Part shown: one piece after another, positions 21,702-32,672 of the stretch
How the letters are laid out: each line of letters begins with the position of its first letter
Position numbering within the stretch: position 1 is the first letter of the stretch
From: Chara braunii
Lineage: Eukaryota > Streptophyta > Charophyceae > Charales > Characeae
Length of the DNA: 46,258 nt
NCBI GenBank assembly: GCA_003427395.1
Contig: BFEA01000339.1
Span: forward strand, 1,413,993-1,460,250
Reading direction: 5' to 3'
Position numbers and translations under genes: made by a program
Notes under the pieces: model-generated
Seen by the model: the letters and a program-made list of their open reading frames with translations, nothing else
The model's database searches: none
What the model was told of the DNA's origin: nothing

Positions 21702-22274
21702 CTTGGCTCTGTATAAATCTTGGCAAACTACTTTCTGTACGGGAAGTGTTGCCGAAATTTCTACAAATCCAAGGAGTTGGTCCAATTTTGGCTTTTCAAA
21801 GTTCAACTTGTCTAAAGTTCATTCATAGCTTAGTAAAAATATGGGAAACTTTTTTTTCTTAAGGGAGTGTTGCCCAAATTTTTGCTAATTCAGGGAGTTA
21901 GACAAAATTGGACTTTAAGAAGTCAAAGTTACTTTCAGATTCTGAACTTAGCCTTGTATAAATTTTGAAATAACATTTTTCGAAAGGGAGTGCTGCCGAA
22001 ATTTCTGCAAAACTAAAGAGTTAGTTAAATCATTGTCTAAGTTGAACTCAAGTTGTCTTTTGAGTTTATATATGACTTAGTATAAATCTGGGAAGTCTCC
22101 CTTTCTAAAGGGAGTGCTGTCCAAATTTCTATTAATTCAGGGAGTTGGATAAAATTTGACTTTCAGAGTTGGAGATTATTTTTGCGCTCATATTTGGGCT
22201 GATATAAATTTTGAAAAAACACTTTTCCTACGGGAAGCGCTGCCAAAATTTTCTAGTTTAAAGGAGGTAGATTA
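21702..22274 (+). repeat. Five-unit degenerate tandem repeat (right LTR)
   Basis: Copy of the array at 7690-8262, with unit starts at 21702, 21829, 21947, 22076 and 22199. Confidence 0.7.
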
Positions 22275-24149
22275 TATTTTGACAGGTGGCGATTCTGGCA
22301 ATCCAGCCTGTATAGGGGAGGTTGTGTCAGGGTCTACCTTTGCTTTGAGCACTGACTTAGTGGTAGATCTAGGCTTGGCTAATTAGAATGCTTCAGTGGG
22401 ATCGTGATATGGGGGTTATTCTCCATGAGCTTATGGATCTAGCTTGGGGATTGGCCTATCATGTGTTACAGGTTCGCTTGACCGTTTGATTCAGGATTTG
22501 GACTAGTTTCAGCTTGGTCCTACGAGGATCATCTCTTGTTATCGCTGATAACAGGTCGGTTGCCGATTCGTCGGTTTGCGATTCGTCGGTTTGCGATTCA
22601 ACTCCAATCCACTCTTGTCACTCAACCTAAAGGCTTAAGCCTTGTGGTTTGAATTGTTTCATTGTGTTTTCACCCGGACTTTATTGAATGACCATTTAAC
22701 AAAAGTACTGAGTATTTATTTTGGGGAGTTGCACAAGAGTGAGGTTTGTACGGCTAAACCGAGGGGTATGAGCATAGAGAATGGTTGAAGTTGACCCCGT
22801 GTAGTGTGTGGACTTTTGTTGAATCTTTGATGTGATTGCAGGTATGTTTGTGGCTCGGACCCTGGATGTGACTTCCTGCGATTACATAGATATATGACTG
22901 AAAGGAGCCTCACTGTGACTATGAGAAGTGATCGTCCTATATAACTAAACCTTTGCATATATTCATATGTGCCTTGTGTACGCGCGCGACATATTGTGAT
23001 CGTGCGCAAGGGTTAGCCAGCTTACGAGTTGAGAGAAAAGAGAGATCCCCTTTTATCCTTTGCTTGTTGGAGATTTTTTTTATGGTCGGACGTTAGTCCT
23101 GGGCCGGGATTCAAGGTCCTTGTCCAGGACATCCCAAGCCCTCGACTCTGTAGGGAAGGAATCTGCCCCCGTGCAGAGCCTATTTGCCTTGCCTGCCGAG
23201 GCGCTCAGACCAAGGGTCGGAGGACTCGCAGCGGCTGCACGACTATTCTTTCAGCCGTGCAATGTCGTGAAGGATTAGACTCTCATGACGCTTCGAGTCT
23301 GACACTTAAGTGTCATAAGCGGTACTCGGATCCACGAGAGACCGCTTGATTATGGGCACTACATGGTACGCCATCATTGCGACTGCTTGCGTACGTTTGC
23401 ATTGCGAGTCAATATGAGTTAGTCCTGCGTCCGCGCGGTTTTATATCAAGTCTCGCGCGCAACGCCTATCCGATTTCCGCATCGGAGAGTTATGGGACGG
23501 CTACTAAGGGACGAGGAGTGTCGCGTTGTTCGTGTTGTGTCGTATTGTATGTGTGTGCGTGTGTTTTATTTTTGTGTTCGTAAAGTGGAGTGCGCGTGGT
23601 GTGTGGGATGCGTCCTAGTCGACTGACGTCGCGCCGTGCTTGGGACTTCAGCCCCCCAAGATATCGGTTCGCGTGCGGGTCCGATAGACGTATTACCATG
23701 CGTAACCCCTATGCTACAGCGAACGAGAAACGCCCTCGGTTGGTCCACCTCTGTGATTGCAACTGATTAGCTTTCGTATTGTGGACTGGTAGCTCGGCGG
23801 GGATACGCCCACCGAAGGGAGGTGACAGCTCCCGTAAGGTGGAGGTAAGTTGTGCCTCGCGTAGGCCCTATCCTGTCGTAGGGGCTCGCGAGAGGTATGG
23901 CTGGCGCACTCGGCCGGAGCGGCCTAAGGAAGCTTCATTTGTATGTCCATGACGAGGTTGGTCCAACTCCTGCGTGACGCGGCCGAGAGGGTCCCGCGCT
24001 GCCACGTGCGGTGCCGGACCGATGCGCTCGACAACATGGCGTTTGACCCGAGAGGCGTTGGCTTTGTCGATGTCTATGAAGTACAGTGGAGTTAGCCTTA
24101 GGTACCCTGAAGTGTGAGTGATTACAGTAACGGCCTGCCATTGGGGTGC

Positions 24150-24890
24150 TATTCGCCATCATCCTTGCCATCACCATCACTATTAGGTCGCGATTCGACA
24201 TTGCCCCACTGCTTCCTATCAGGTGCACTGCTCGACAATAGGGTGCGGTTCGTCTTCAGGGGCGTAGCTTGGACGTGTTATCAAGTACATTCAACACTGT
24301 TATCGCCATCACAACGAGGCTATCAGGGGCGCAGTTTGTCATCAAGCTGATGTTCGTCATCATCACCATCAAGGGGCACAACTTGGACGTGTCATCAAGT
24401 ACAACCAAAGTACAGTTATCGCCATCAAAACGAGGCTATCAAGGGCTCTGTTCGTTATCAAGTTGATGCTCGTCATCATCATCATCAAGGTTTGTCATCC
24501 AAGTATTGGTAACAGCTCGTCATTTTAATCATCACTACATCTCTGTGTGGACTCTGTCATTACCAGTGTCATCATCGCAAGTGTTGTTCGTTATTATCAC
24601 CATCTCTAGCATCACCATCATCATCATTATCATCCTCGTCACCATTATCCTCAAGAAAATATCCCTTAACTGCAAATCCTCATTAGTGGGATGTCACCGG
24701 TATCATCTGAAGGCGAGTTCTCTCACCAATATCATCCTTAAACTCTCCAGTCTTAGGGTACTGTTCTCGGTTACCCATCCACTCACAAGTCATCAATACC
24801 ATCATCGTCATTACCACCATCTGGGGCAGTATCATCAATATCATTATCATCATCATTTCTATCATCCTTATAAAAATCATCACTAGGGGG
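24150..24890 (+). repeat. CAT/ATC-rich low-complexity region with 114-bp tandem unit
   Basis: TCATCA, CATCAC and ATCATT triplets dominate. Two adjacent units of 114 bp begin with CTTGGACGTGTYATCAAG at 24268 and 24382 and share GTTATCGCCATCA, ACGAGGCTATCA and a CATCAT run. The open frame at 24506-24886 (Ser, His, Ile-rich) is a by-product of the triplet repeat. Confidence 0.7.
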
Positions 24891-24973
24891 TCATTACCGA
24901 AATCATCTGCAGGTGAGTTCTCTCGCCAATACTCTCCTGATAACCCTTTGTCTTAGGGTATTGTTCTCATTAG
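24703..24973 (+). repeat. Pair of about 70-bp direct repeats
   Basis: The segment at about 24703-24773 recurs diverged at about 24901-24973. Both contain ATCATCTG.AGG.GAGTTCTCTC.CCAATA and end with GTCTTAGGGTAYTGTTCTC. Spacing is about 198 bp, indicating a longer, older tandem repeat containing the CAT-rich tracts. Confidence 0.55.
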
Positions 24974-25940
24974 CAATTAGTATTTTCTTTTCCGTCATTT
25001 TCATCATGATTCTCCTTTTTCATGATTCACTCTCTTCAGTGTTTCCATCCTGGGATCTCCATCACAAAATCTTACTCAATTATACACTGTCCTCATGAAA
25101 ATTTTCTCCAGGTGAATTGGCTGCTTCATTTGATGGGTGTGTTTCAGTCGGGATAGGGCTTCTGTGGTCACGGTGTGGATTTTTGGGGGAAGGGTGGGGG
25201 TTGGTATTGGGGAGCCTTACTTTTACAGGGGCGCTGCAAGGTGGGAGGGGGCTGCCCTGTCGGGAGTGGGGCAGATTAGTGGTTTGAGAGTTGGTCGCCT
25301 TCAACCCGGCGGGGGCAGATAGGGACAAGGGGAGGGCGAAGGTATCCTCTAGAAGGGAATTGGATGCCTTTGCGGATGGGGGGGAAAGGAGGGGGTCTGT
25401 TCCAGGTTGGGGCCGAGGTGGTTTTCCTCGGCGGTGGCAGCATGGAACAGGGGTTGCGGGTAGGAGGAAGTTTCTCTGCACGGTGACTTTTGAAGCTTCT
25501 TGTACAAATCATGGTAGATTAAGCCTTCCGGGGTTCTGAAAGCTAGAGCAGCATCCGATCTTCTTCTTTATTAGGATATTCGATTTCAGAGATGGTTGTA
25601 CCTGGACTGACATCGGCAGCGTTGCTCTGTTCTGTGCCCTTAGTTTGCCGACGCCAGAACGACGCTGGCCGGAGCTGGGGTGTTACCCTGTAACCTGCAA
25701 CGGCAGGAGTGTGAGGCCTTGTAGAGAGATCTGGGGTTTGCCGAGGGAGGAAGGTTAGCCAGTGGCGAATTGAGGGGGACCGCCTTGACACCCTATGGGG
25801 TCGGTGATAGTCTTGGTGGTGAGAAGAGGTCAGCTATGGATGATGTTGGTCTGGTCAGTACTGTCTTTGAGTAGTAATATCCCGGTATAGGGAGGGCTAG
25901 GAGTTGCTCTATGTTTAGGAAGCTGGAATGGCTGATATAG
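24974..25940. other. Unassigned sequence
   Basis: No protein domain is recognised on either strand. Frames such as 25080-25481 minus and 25291-25539 plus run over a G-rich stretch (25170-25460) and look compositional. No RNA gene was found. Confidence 0.45.
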
Positions 25941-26046
25941 CATAGTATTCAATTTTTTAGTTCTTCATCAAAAAAAGATTCTTAGCCGTAGTCCATAGTA
26001 TTCAATTTTTAGTTCTTCATCAAACAAAGATTCTTAGCCGAAGCCG
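25941..26046 (+). repeat. 53-bp tandem duplication
   Basis: CATAGTATTCAATTTT...TTCTTAGCCG starts at 25941 and again at 25994 with only a few differences. It directly precedes the dispersed hairpin repeat and the assembly gap. Confidence 0.7.
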
Positions 26047-26089
26047 GGTATTGGCCCCGGCACTTCATATGTTGTGTAACAATTCATGT

Positions 26090-26174
26090 GGGACGCTGGA
26101 CCCAGTTTCCAGCACGTGCTGCTCCCCACGAATAGATTGGAGCCGATTGTCTCAAAAAAAAAAAAAAAAAAAAA
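26090..26174 (+). repeat. Dispersed hairpin repeat (long form) followed by poly-A
   Basis: Matches the 54-bp family GGGACGCTGGA-N7-TCCAGCA...TGCTGCTCCCCAC..ATAGAT.GGAGCC (26090-26144). The GCTGGA/TCCAGC pair forms a 6-bp stem with a 7-nt loop. It is followed after 11 nt by at least 20 A residues running into the N gap. A poly-A tail would suit a SINE or processed copy, but no A-box/B-box promoter is visible upstream. Confidence 0.6.
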
Positions 26175-27064
26175 NNNNNNNNNNNNNNNNNNNNNNNNNN
26201 NNNNNNNNNNNNNNNNNNNNNNNNNNNNNNNNNNNNNNNNNNNNNNNNNNNNNNNNNNNNNNNNNNNNNNNNNNNNNNNNNNNNNNNNNNNNNNNNNNNN
26301 NNNNNNNNNNNNNNNNNNNNNNNNNNNNNNNNNNNNNNNNNNNNNNNNNNNNNNNNNNNNNNNNNNNNNNNNNNNNNNNNNNNNNNNNNNNNNNNNNNNN
26401 NNNNNNNNNNNNNNNNNNNNNNNNNNNNNNNNNNNNNNNNNNNNNNNNNNNNNNNNNNNNNNNNNNNNNNNNNNNNNNNNNNNNNNNNNNNNNNNNNNNN
26501 NNNNNNNNNNNNNNNNNNNNNNNNNNNNNNNNNNNNNNNNNNNNNNNNNNNNNNNNNNNNNNNNNNNNNNNNNNNNNNNNNNNNNNNNNNNNNNNNNNNN
26601 NNNNNNNNNNNNNNNNNNNNNNNNNNNNNNNNNNNNNNNNNNNNNNNNNNNNNNNNNNNNNNNNNNNNNNNNNNNNNNNNNNNNNNNNNNNNNNNNNNNN
26701 NNNNNNNNNNNNNNNNNNNNNNNNNNNNNNNNNNNNNNNNNNNNNNNNNNNNNNNNNNNNNNNNNNNNNNNNNNNNNNNNNNNNNNNNNNNNNNNNNNNN
26801 NNNNNNNNNNNNNNNNNNNNNNNNNNNNNNNNNNNNNNNNNNNNNNNNNNNNNNNNNNNNNNNNNNNNNNNNNNNNNNNNNNNNNNNNNNNNNNNNNNNN
26901 NNNNNNNNNNNNNNNNNNNNNNNNNNNNNNNNNNNNNNNNNNNNNNNNNNNNNNNNNNNNNNNNNNNNNNNNNNNNNNNNNNNNNNNNNNNNNNNNNNNN
27001 NNNNNNNNNNNNNNNNNNNNNNNNNNNNNNNNNNNNNNNNNNNNNNNNNNNNNNNNNNNNNNNN
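26175..27064. other. Assembly gap, 890 N
   Basis: A continuous run of 890 N. By comparison with the complete LTR at 35666-37036, the first roughly 440 bp of the chromovirus 5' LTR should lie in or near this gap. Confidence 0.99.
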
Positions 27065-27615
27065 AGGTAGGCCGGTACCAGTCCAAGTAGCCCGGGTCTA
27101 GGGCCTGTGCGGACAATAACAGAGCCTGCAATGATGTTTCCCTCCAAAAGGGAGGAGGTTAGGCCGCTATATCTTCAGGAAGAGCGGAGAGCTCTTCCTC
27201 ATTTGCGGTATGCAAGGATTGGCGACATGCTGCTGGAGCACAACACTGGACTGAAGCAGCGCTGCCTGGAGGTGAAGGTCCGCTGGGGCTCAGCCTGGCT
27301 ATGGTGAGCACCCCAGCTTGAGGAGGAGGAAGAAGGGGGCATGGTAGGAGAGTGGTAGGGCACTTACCTGGCTATGGTGGACACCNTCTTCATCACCTTG
27401 TNGGGCGCTGCATCTGGAAGGCCCCAGTTGGGGTAGCGCTGCACCAGAGCAGCTCAAGGCAGAGTCAGGCATAGNNGACCAAGTCAAGCAGCGNCATAGC
27501 TGCTTTGGGTTGTCTTGGGACATCAGCNCAGCATCATAGCTGCCTCCCAGTAGTCCGCCATGGCCTATGCATGAGAGAGGAGGTTGAAGGAGGGAAGCCA
27601 TGGCCATGGTGGACT

Positions 27616-27652
<37 letters not shown>

Positions 27653-27948
27653 GAGTTGAGTCAGCAGTAAGGGGGAACTTCGGATATTGATTCTGGTACA
27701 TCCATTCAATGTTATTATTATTGTTGAGAGAAGAATAAGATTGGCAGATTGAAGGAGGAGGAGGAAGGTAGAGAGAGAAGGGGGAAATTGTCATTGGTCT
27801 TGCTGGTGTACTTCTTCTTCTTCTTCTTCTTCTTCTTTCGCTCTCCTCCGGTCTTTATCTCTTTGCAAGTGCTTTCATTTCCTTCGCAATTTGGTGGCAT
27901 TGTCTTTCATTGTGAATTTGCACTTTGGAAATGACCGGGATCGTAACA
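27065..27948 (+). repeat. Chromovirus 5' LTR, 3' portion
   Basis: Nearly identical to 36108-37036 and ends ATCGTAACA. It contains a (GTT)n tract at about 27618-27652 and a (CTT)n tract at about 27810-27838. The CTT tract is about 45 bp shorter than in the copy at 36855-36915. Several N bases between 27386 and 27528 correspond to resolved bases in that copy. Confidence 0.85.
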
Positions 27949-27950
27949 AT

Positions 27951-27962
27951 TGGTATCGGAGC
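27951..27962 (+). promoter_or_regulatory. Primer-binding site, initiator tRNA-Met type
   Basis: TGGTATCGGAGC lies 2 nt after the CA of the LTR. It differs by one base from TGGTATCAGAGC, the usual plant initiator tRNA-Met primer site of Copia elements and chromoviruses. Confidence 0.8.
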
Positions 27963-29470
27963 GGACTTACTTGCTGGCGAGAGGTGTTAGTCACCCTAAC
28001 CCTGATTCCGAATTAGGTTAAGGCTGACCTAATCTCAGATTAGGGTTGGGAAGCTAGGGTTAAGTGGGGCAGCGAGGTATGGGGATGCTGCCCCCACCTG
28101 GTTAGGTCATGTAGGGTCGACATTGGACCCAACCAGGTTGCTTGAGTGAATTTATGGGGTGGCGAGACACAAAGGAGAATGATTGGAGTAAGCGAGAGGG
28201 AGTAGAGAGTGAGAGGTACTCGCACCTGGAATCTGGACTTCCGGAAGACATTGAGTGACTTTTGGGCTTCCCCTCAAGAGAGAGACTTGATCGGAGGCTG
28301 CCATATCTGCATCAGATTGCTGCAAGTTGCTACTTTGGTCTTCAGGCATCGACGGGGGATCCGGCTTTGCAACAGGGGTGTAGGAAGGCCCTCTTAGTCA
28401 TGCTAGGACACTTCCTGTAGTGGTAGCTAGGGGTCAGGAGGACTTATATGAGAAGGGAGTGACTCGTTATCCATCTTTGGGGGTCGGGCCTCGCAGGTAA
28501 GTGCCGTGTGACCTGGGTAAGCCCGTGGGAGGTTGCTTGGTGCTTCATGGCCTGTTGGGGGTGTGCTGGGTTCTCTTCCTCTTCTCTGCGGTCTTGGTTG
28601 TGTGTGTGAGATTGTGGATTGCTTTCTCACCTGATGGATGGATGGATGATGTATCTACTCTAAATGACATATCTTTCTACGGTGCATTGTTTTTTCATTT
28701 CTGAACGGCTGTAGAAGTGAGTTCTTGCTGAAAGTTGTCTTTTCCTTTTTCAGTACGGTAGAGGCAGTTTGGGACCGACTTGGTACCCCTATCACGTTGG
28801 TCCTGGTCCACGGCCTACTTGGGACCACTCGGGACCCAGTGGGACCAAGCCCAACGGGACAGGACCTTTTGGGCCCAGATCTGCTGCCTCTAGTGCATTT
28901 CTTTGTTGTGCTGAATCTGGGGGGCATACGGACAACAAGGGCATTCCTTTCAAGGGGATCTTGATTAGTCTTACCGCATGTGATCACATACTGCCTCGCG
29001 TCTGACTCGACGACCATCTGCACCCCTCGAAATCTCCATTGCTGCAGTTAGTTTTCTTTGTCTGATTTATTGTGATGCATGTCCCCTGTCAGGTTAGACA
29101 AGAGGGGATCTCCAGTTGATCTGATCGGGCCCGTTCTATAAATCAGACCTCTCTGGTGTTTTATTTTTATTTTTTTTATTTTTTTATTTATTTTATTTAT
29201 TTCTTTTGCTGCGTGCCACGCTCTAAGTCCAAATGATTCGCCGCTCCGGCTAGGAGTTCTACCTTCTTCTCTGAGTGGTTTTCTGTTTGTTTTCTTCATC
29301 CGAACTATAAATCCGGTATCGAGACGTGTGCGCAGACAGCGAAAAGAGAGGAAAGGGAGAGAGAAGGTGTGTTGTTTGAGAGTGTGAGGAGGCGCAAGAG
29401 GAGTGTTCGTCCAAACGTAAGGAGAGAGCGGACCCCTCTTGAGAGTTCTACTGACACCCTTTCCTCCAGC
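27963..29470 (+). other. Chromovirus leader, non-coding
   Basis: About 1.5 kb between primer site and gag with no recognised coding frame. It holds a T-rich run at about 29159-29207 and duplicated GGGACCA-type strings near 28800-28870. It probably carries packaging and translation signals, but none can be pinpointed. Confidence 0.5.
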
Positions 29471-31045
29471 ATGGCGGTCATCACATCTGCCCAATGGTAG
29501 GCCATGCTGGACGCAGCAGACGAGAGCCAGAAACCATTTTTCCAAAAGTTGTACGACGACGCCGTGCAGAAGGAAAAGGAGGCGGAGGCAGCAGCTAGAG
29601 CTATAAGCATAGCTGCTCAGGAGGCCCTCCTACAGGTCCCGGAGGCCAATGCTGACCGGTTCCAGGAGAGGCTAGCTGCTGTCGTCGCAGCCTTGGTTCG
29701 ACTGCGGAGCTTGGAAGATCTCGAGACCCACGTAACAGCGCTGGAGCAGCGGAACCAAGAGCTGCAGGCTGAGATAACCAGCCTAAAACAGTCCCAATTG
29801 TCTGCCCCCCGCCCTCCTAACCCTCGGTCTGCTGTAGTCCCGGTCTCTCAATCAAACACAACCCTCATAGTTAGATCAAGCGGAACCATAGCAAGCACAG
29901 GAACCGGTGCCAACTCCTCGAGCGGCATCACCGGCAGTTCTGCGCTGGTCATGGTCCCAAATGCAGGGACTTCAGCCCAAAACGCCACAGTCCTTACTGG
30001 CGTTCAGTACAGCGGTCCCATGGTGGACAAGCAGGCGGCACGCTGTCGTCCAAGTACGACGGAAAGGCAGACATCACCTCTTGGATTAGTTCCATGCGGT
30101 CGTACTTCGAGGTCATGCGGACACCGCAAGAGGACCGAAGTATGATAATGGGGACGAATACTGAGCCCGCCGTGCGAAACCACATTGAGTTCCAAGCTGT
30201 CGCAGCAGACTATGAACGCATAGACCTGACTGAATGGCTGAAGGTCACCCCTGTTCGCACCCTTGAGGATCTTCTCCTTGACCGGTAACAGGATAAACAT
30301 GCTGCGCTCAAGGCTAGACTGAAGCTTGAGGCCCTCAAGGGCCAAACATGGAGGTCATCCATGCAGGCTTTGGAACAGCACTTGACTGGTCTGTTCACCA
30401 CTCCGGATCTAGGAATGACTGGCGTATCTTGTATGGATGTAGTCATGGGAGTGGCCCCTAAAGAATACCTCTCCCTGCTAGCACTCAAGGACCATGCCAC
30501 CTGGCGAGAGCTCATGAAGGACCTAGTCAACCTAGAGGCCAAGGACCTCACCAGGAGCAAGGAGGCGCCCGCTGCAGGTGGGAAACCACAACGCAAGCGG
30601 TTTGGAAGCAGCAACCAGTTTGCACTACATGATCATCAGGAGGCTGAAGATCAGTCTTATGCGGATGATCTGTTTCTAGATGACGATCCAGAGTCGGACT
30701 CCGATACGGGTTGTTCCTCATCAGCCATTGTGTGTGACAGAAATGATGATGAGAAACTTAATGCATTCAGAAAGACTGCTTCAAATAAGGGGCCTAACTG
30801 TGGTTCGGGTAAGGGAATTGTCTTACACCTTCCCAAAAATGCTAAGATCCCTGAGAAACCGGAGGACGCTTCTACCAAGCCTTGGGAAGCCCTCCGCATT
30901 CGCCAAAAAGAATGGGAAAGAAGGTCCAAACTGCGCGTATGCTTGCATTGTCAAAAGTCTGGCATGCTGTGCAGAATTGCTATCATCTTCAGGGAAACAG
31001 GCAAGGGGCGTAGAGGAGTCATCAACACTCTCTACAGCAAGGGAA
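29471..31045 (+). pseudogene. gag: Chromovirus gag, broken
   Basis: The likely start is ATG 29471, but codon 10 is TAG (29498-29500); the frame reopens at 29504. The N-terminal part has an Ala/Glu-rich helical segment and a predicted coiled coil with leucine-rich heptads (about residues 60-105), then a Ser/Thr/Gly-rich linker. Near 30030 a frameshift moves the gag core (KYDGKADITSWI... to PKEYLSLL, 30048-30480) to another frame, itself interrupted by TAA at 30286-30288. The core matches the retrotransposon gag pattern with Trp and aromatic residues and a conserved late acidic segment. A zinc knuckle near 30940-30995 keeps CxxC and Gly in one frame, but its His and last Cys lie in the next because of an indel near 30963. 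Gag would form the particle shell and bind RNA; this copy cannot. Confidence 0.8.
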
Positions 31046-32672
31046 GCTGGGCAGTCAGTTGCAGGCCCTTCCGAGGAGCCTGGATCTGATCAGCAGCGTG
31101 CTCTTGAAGCCCAAACTAATGTTGATTCCAAGGCTGATGCAGTCCAAGTGTTATACACTGAGCCTTGGGAGGAGTCTAAAGAGGTCGACCTCCACGCCCA
31201 CATGGAGCATTGGCTGCAGCTCAAGCAGCAACGCCGTGTTCAAGGGAGCGTGGAGCTGACTTTCTTTAAATTACTCATTAACCGCCGATACATCCGTGTG
31301 ATGATTGACAGTGGTTCGACCACTAATTTCTTCTCTCCGAACAGGATTCGTAAGGCGGCCTGGGTATGAACCAAGTGGATCTGCAGAACCCTTGCCGGAC
31401 TCAGGTGGGCAACCAAGAGGTTGTCACTTCCACTCATGCTGTCAAAGGTGTGCGCATCACCTTTGACAAAGATCGCACTGTCACACATGAGCTGAATTTT
31501 TACGTTCTGGACAAGTGTCCTTTCGACGCGGTCATTGGCTTGGGCTGGCTAAAGGCTCATTGCCTAAGGACCACGTGGGCGGACAACCAGTTCGTGGTAC
31601 TTGACGCCAAGGGGAACGAGCGTACCGTCTTGTTAGATAAGACGCGTGAGTCCCATGTGACTCTTCTCAGTGCTAACAAATTCTGCAAGTCAGTGCGCAG
31701 GCGCAAGGAAGCTGAGTTTGTACATATAGCTCTTGTAAAGCCTCTCCATGTGCCTTCTACTTTTGTTGCATTTTCTACCTCTGAAGGTAACTCTACCTCT
31801 ACTACTTCTACTTCTGTTCCACCTACTTCTACTATAAATGATCAATCTATTTCTGATCCAAATACCTCGAAACCGGTTGTAATTGTTGTAAATTCCCAAT
31901 CTGATTTTCTCTCTCCCGATGAGGATGATCCTCCACCAGAAATGCCAGCAAACATTCGTCATCTATTAGATCGATTTCCTGAAGTGTTGGTTGAACCTCG
32001 GGGGGTTCCCGAGCGTCCAGTCAAGCACAAAATCGAGATAATAAAAGGGAGTGTTCCTCCAAAGGGTTGCGTCTACCGCATGGGACAAGGCGAGTTGGAG
32101 GAGCTGCGGAGACAAATTGATGATATGATTGATCTTGGATGGATTAGGCCTAGCGAGTCTGAATTTGGCGCACATGTCTTGTTTGTGCCAAAGAAAGGAG
32201 GCAAACTCCGGATGTGCATTGATTATCGTGGCTTGAATCGAATCACAAGGCAGAATGTCTACCCTTTGCCTCGTATAGATGATCTGTTAGATGCGGCCGG
32301 TGGTTGCAAAGTCTTCTCCAAGATCGACCTCAAGTTTGACTACCACCAGATTGAAGTTGATCCGAGCGACCAGCACAAAACTGCATTCAAGACTCGCGAT
32401 GGGCTGTACGACTTCATCGTTATGCCCTTCGGTCTGACGAATGCACCAGCCACATTTCAGTGCCTCATGGACAAGGTACTCCGCCATCAGCTTAACAGGT
32501 TTGTGGTTGTGTATCTTGATGACATTCTGATTTTCAGCAAGTCCATGGATGAGCACGTCAAGCATCTAAAGGAGGTTTTGCAAGTCCTCAAAGAAGCTCA
32601 ACTGCACCTCAACTTGGAAAAATCTGAGTTTGGTAGGGACAGTGTCATCTATTACAGGCACCGCCGCACCGG
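31046..32672 (+). pseudogene. pol: Chromovirus pol: protease and reverse transcriptase
   Basis: An aspartic protease active-site motif, VMIDSGSTTNFF, has its Asp codon at 31307. A frameshift near 31350-31375 separates this from the second half of the protease, whose DAVIGLGWL motif lies in the frame open at 31366-32838. The RT follows in that frame: PKKGGKLRMCIDYRGLN (about 32190-32240), a YPLPRIDDLL stretch, FSKIDLKFDYHQI with the first catalytic Asp, FGLTNAPATFQ, and YLDD at 32512-32523 with the two catalytic Asp residues. All RT core motifs look intact. Another frameshift near 32657-32673 separates RT from the thumb/connection region. Serine/threonine-rich sequence at about 31770-31900 links protease and RT. 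Confidence 0.9.

Larger units (their letters stand above)
1500..24033 (+). mobile_element. Giant LARD-like LTR retrotransposon, 22.5 kb, tRNA-Asp primed
   Basis: Two direct repeats of 8,522 and 8,518 bp enclose a 5,494-bp interior. Each repeat starts TGTCG and ends CGACA, the TG...CA inverted ends expected of LTRs. Two bases after the left repeat is TGGCGCCGTTGCCGGGGAT, complementary to the 3' end of plant tRNA-Asp, the primer used by Athila/Tat-type Gypsy elements. No gag, protease, RT, RNase H or integrase motif was found inside, so the element should be non-autonomous. LARDs described in cereals have LTRs of about 4.5 kb, so these are unusually long. The bases flanking the outer ends (CACGT before, ACATG after) do not form a clean target duplication, and no polypurine tract abuts the right LTR. 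The whole may therefore be rearranged or mis-joined. Confidence 0.75.
15516..24033 (+). repeat. Right (3') long terminal repeat, 8.5 kb
   Basis: Direct copy of the left LTR (offset 14,016 at the start, 14,012 after a 4-bp indel). By eye about 14 substitutions and one indel fall in the first 360 bp and about 9 substitutions in the last 250 bp. Between about 1870 and 9770 of the left copy I saw no difference, including seven N characters at 17971, 18041, 18053, 18108, 18179, 18219 and 18405 that mirror those of the left copy. The clean ends indicate a genuine second LTR, but the middle is probably a pasted consensus. Confidence 0.8.

Noticed and set aside
1495-24038. Target-site duplication of the giant element (CACGT versus ACATG).
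   Set aside because: The two pentamers do not match without allowing several changes, so no duplication is claimed.
24506-24886. 126-codon frame rich in Ser, His and Ile.
   Set aside because: It is the translation of a CAT/ATC triplet repeat, and a Met/Ile-rich frame appears on the opposite strand for the same reason.
26034-27131. Four long frames of 331-365 codons across 26034-27147.
   Set aside because: They consist almost entirely of the N gap and have no informative residues.
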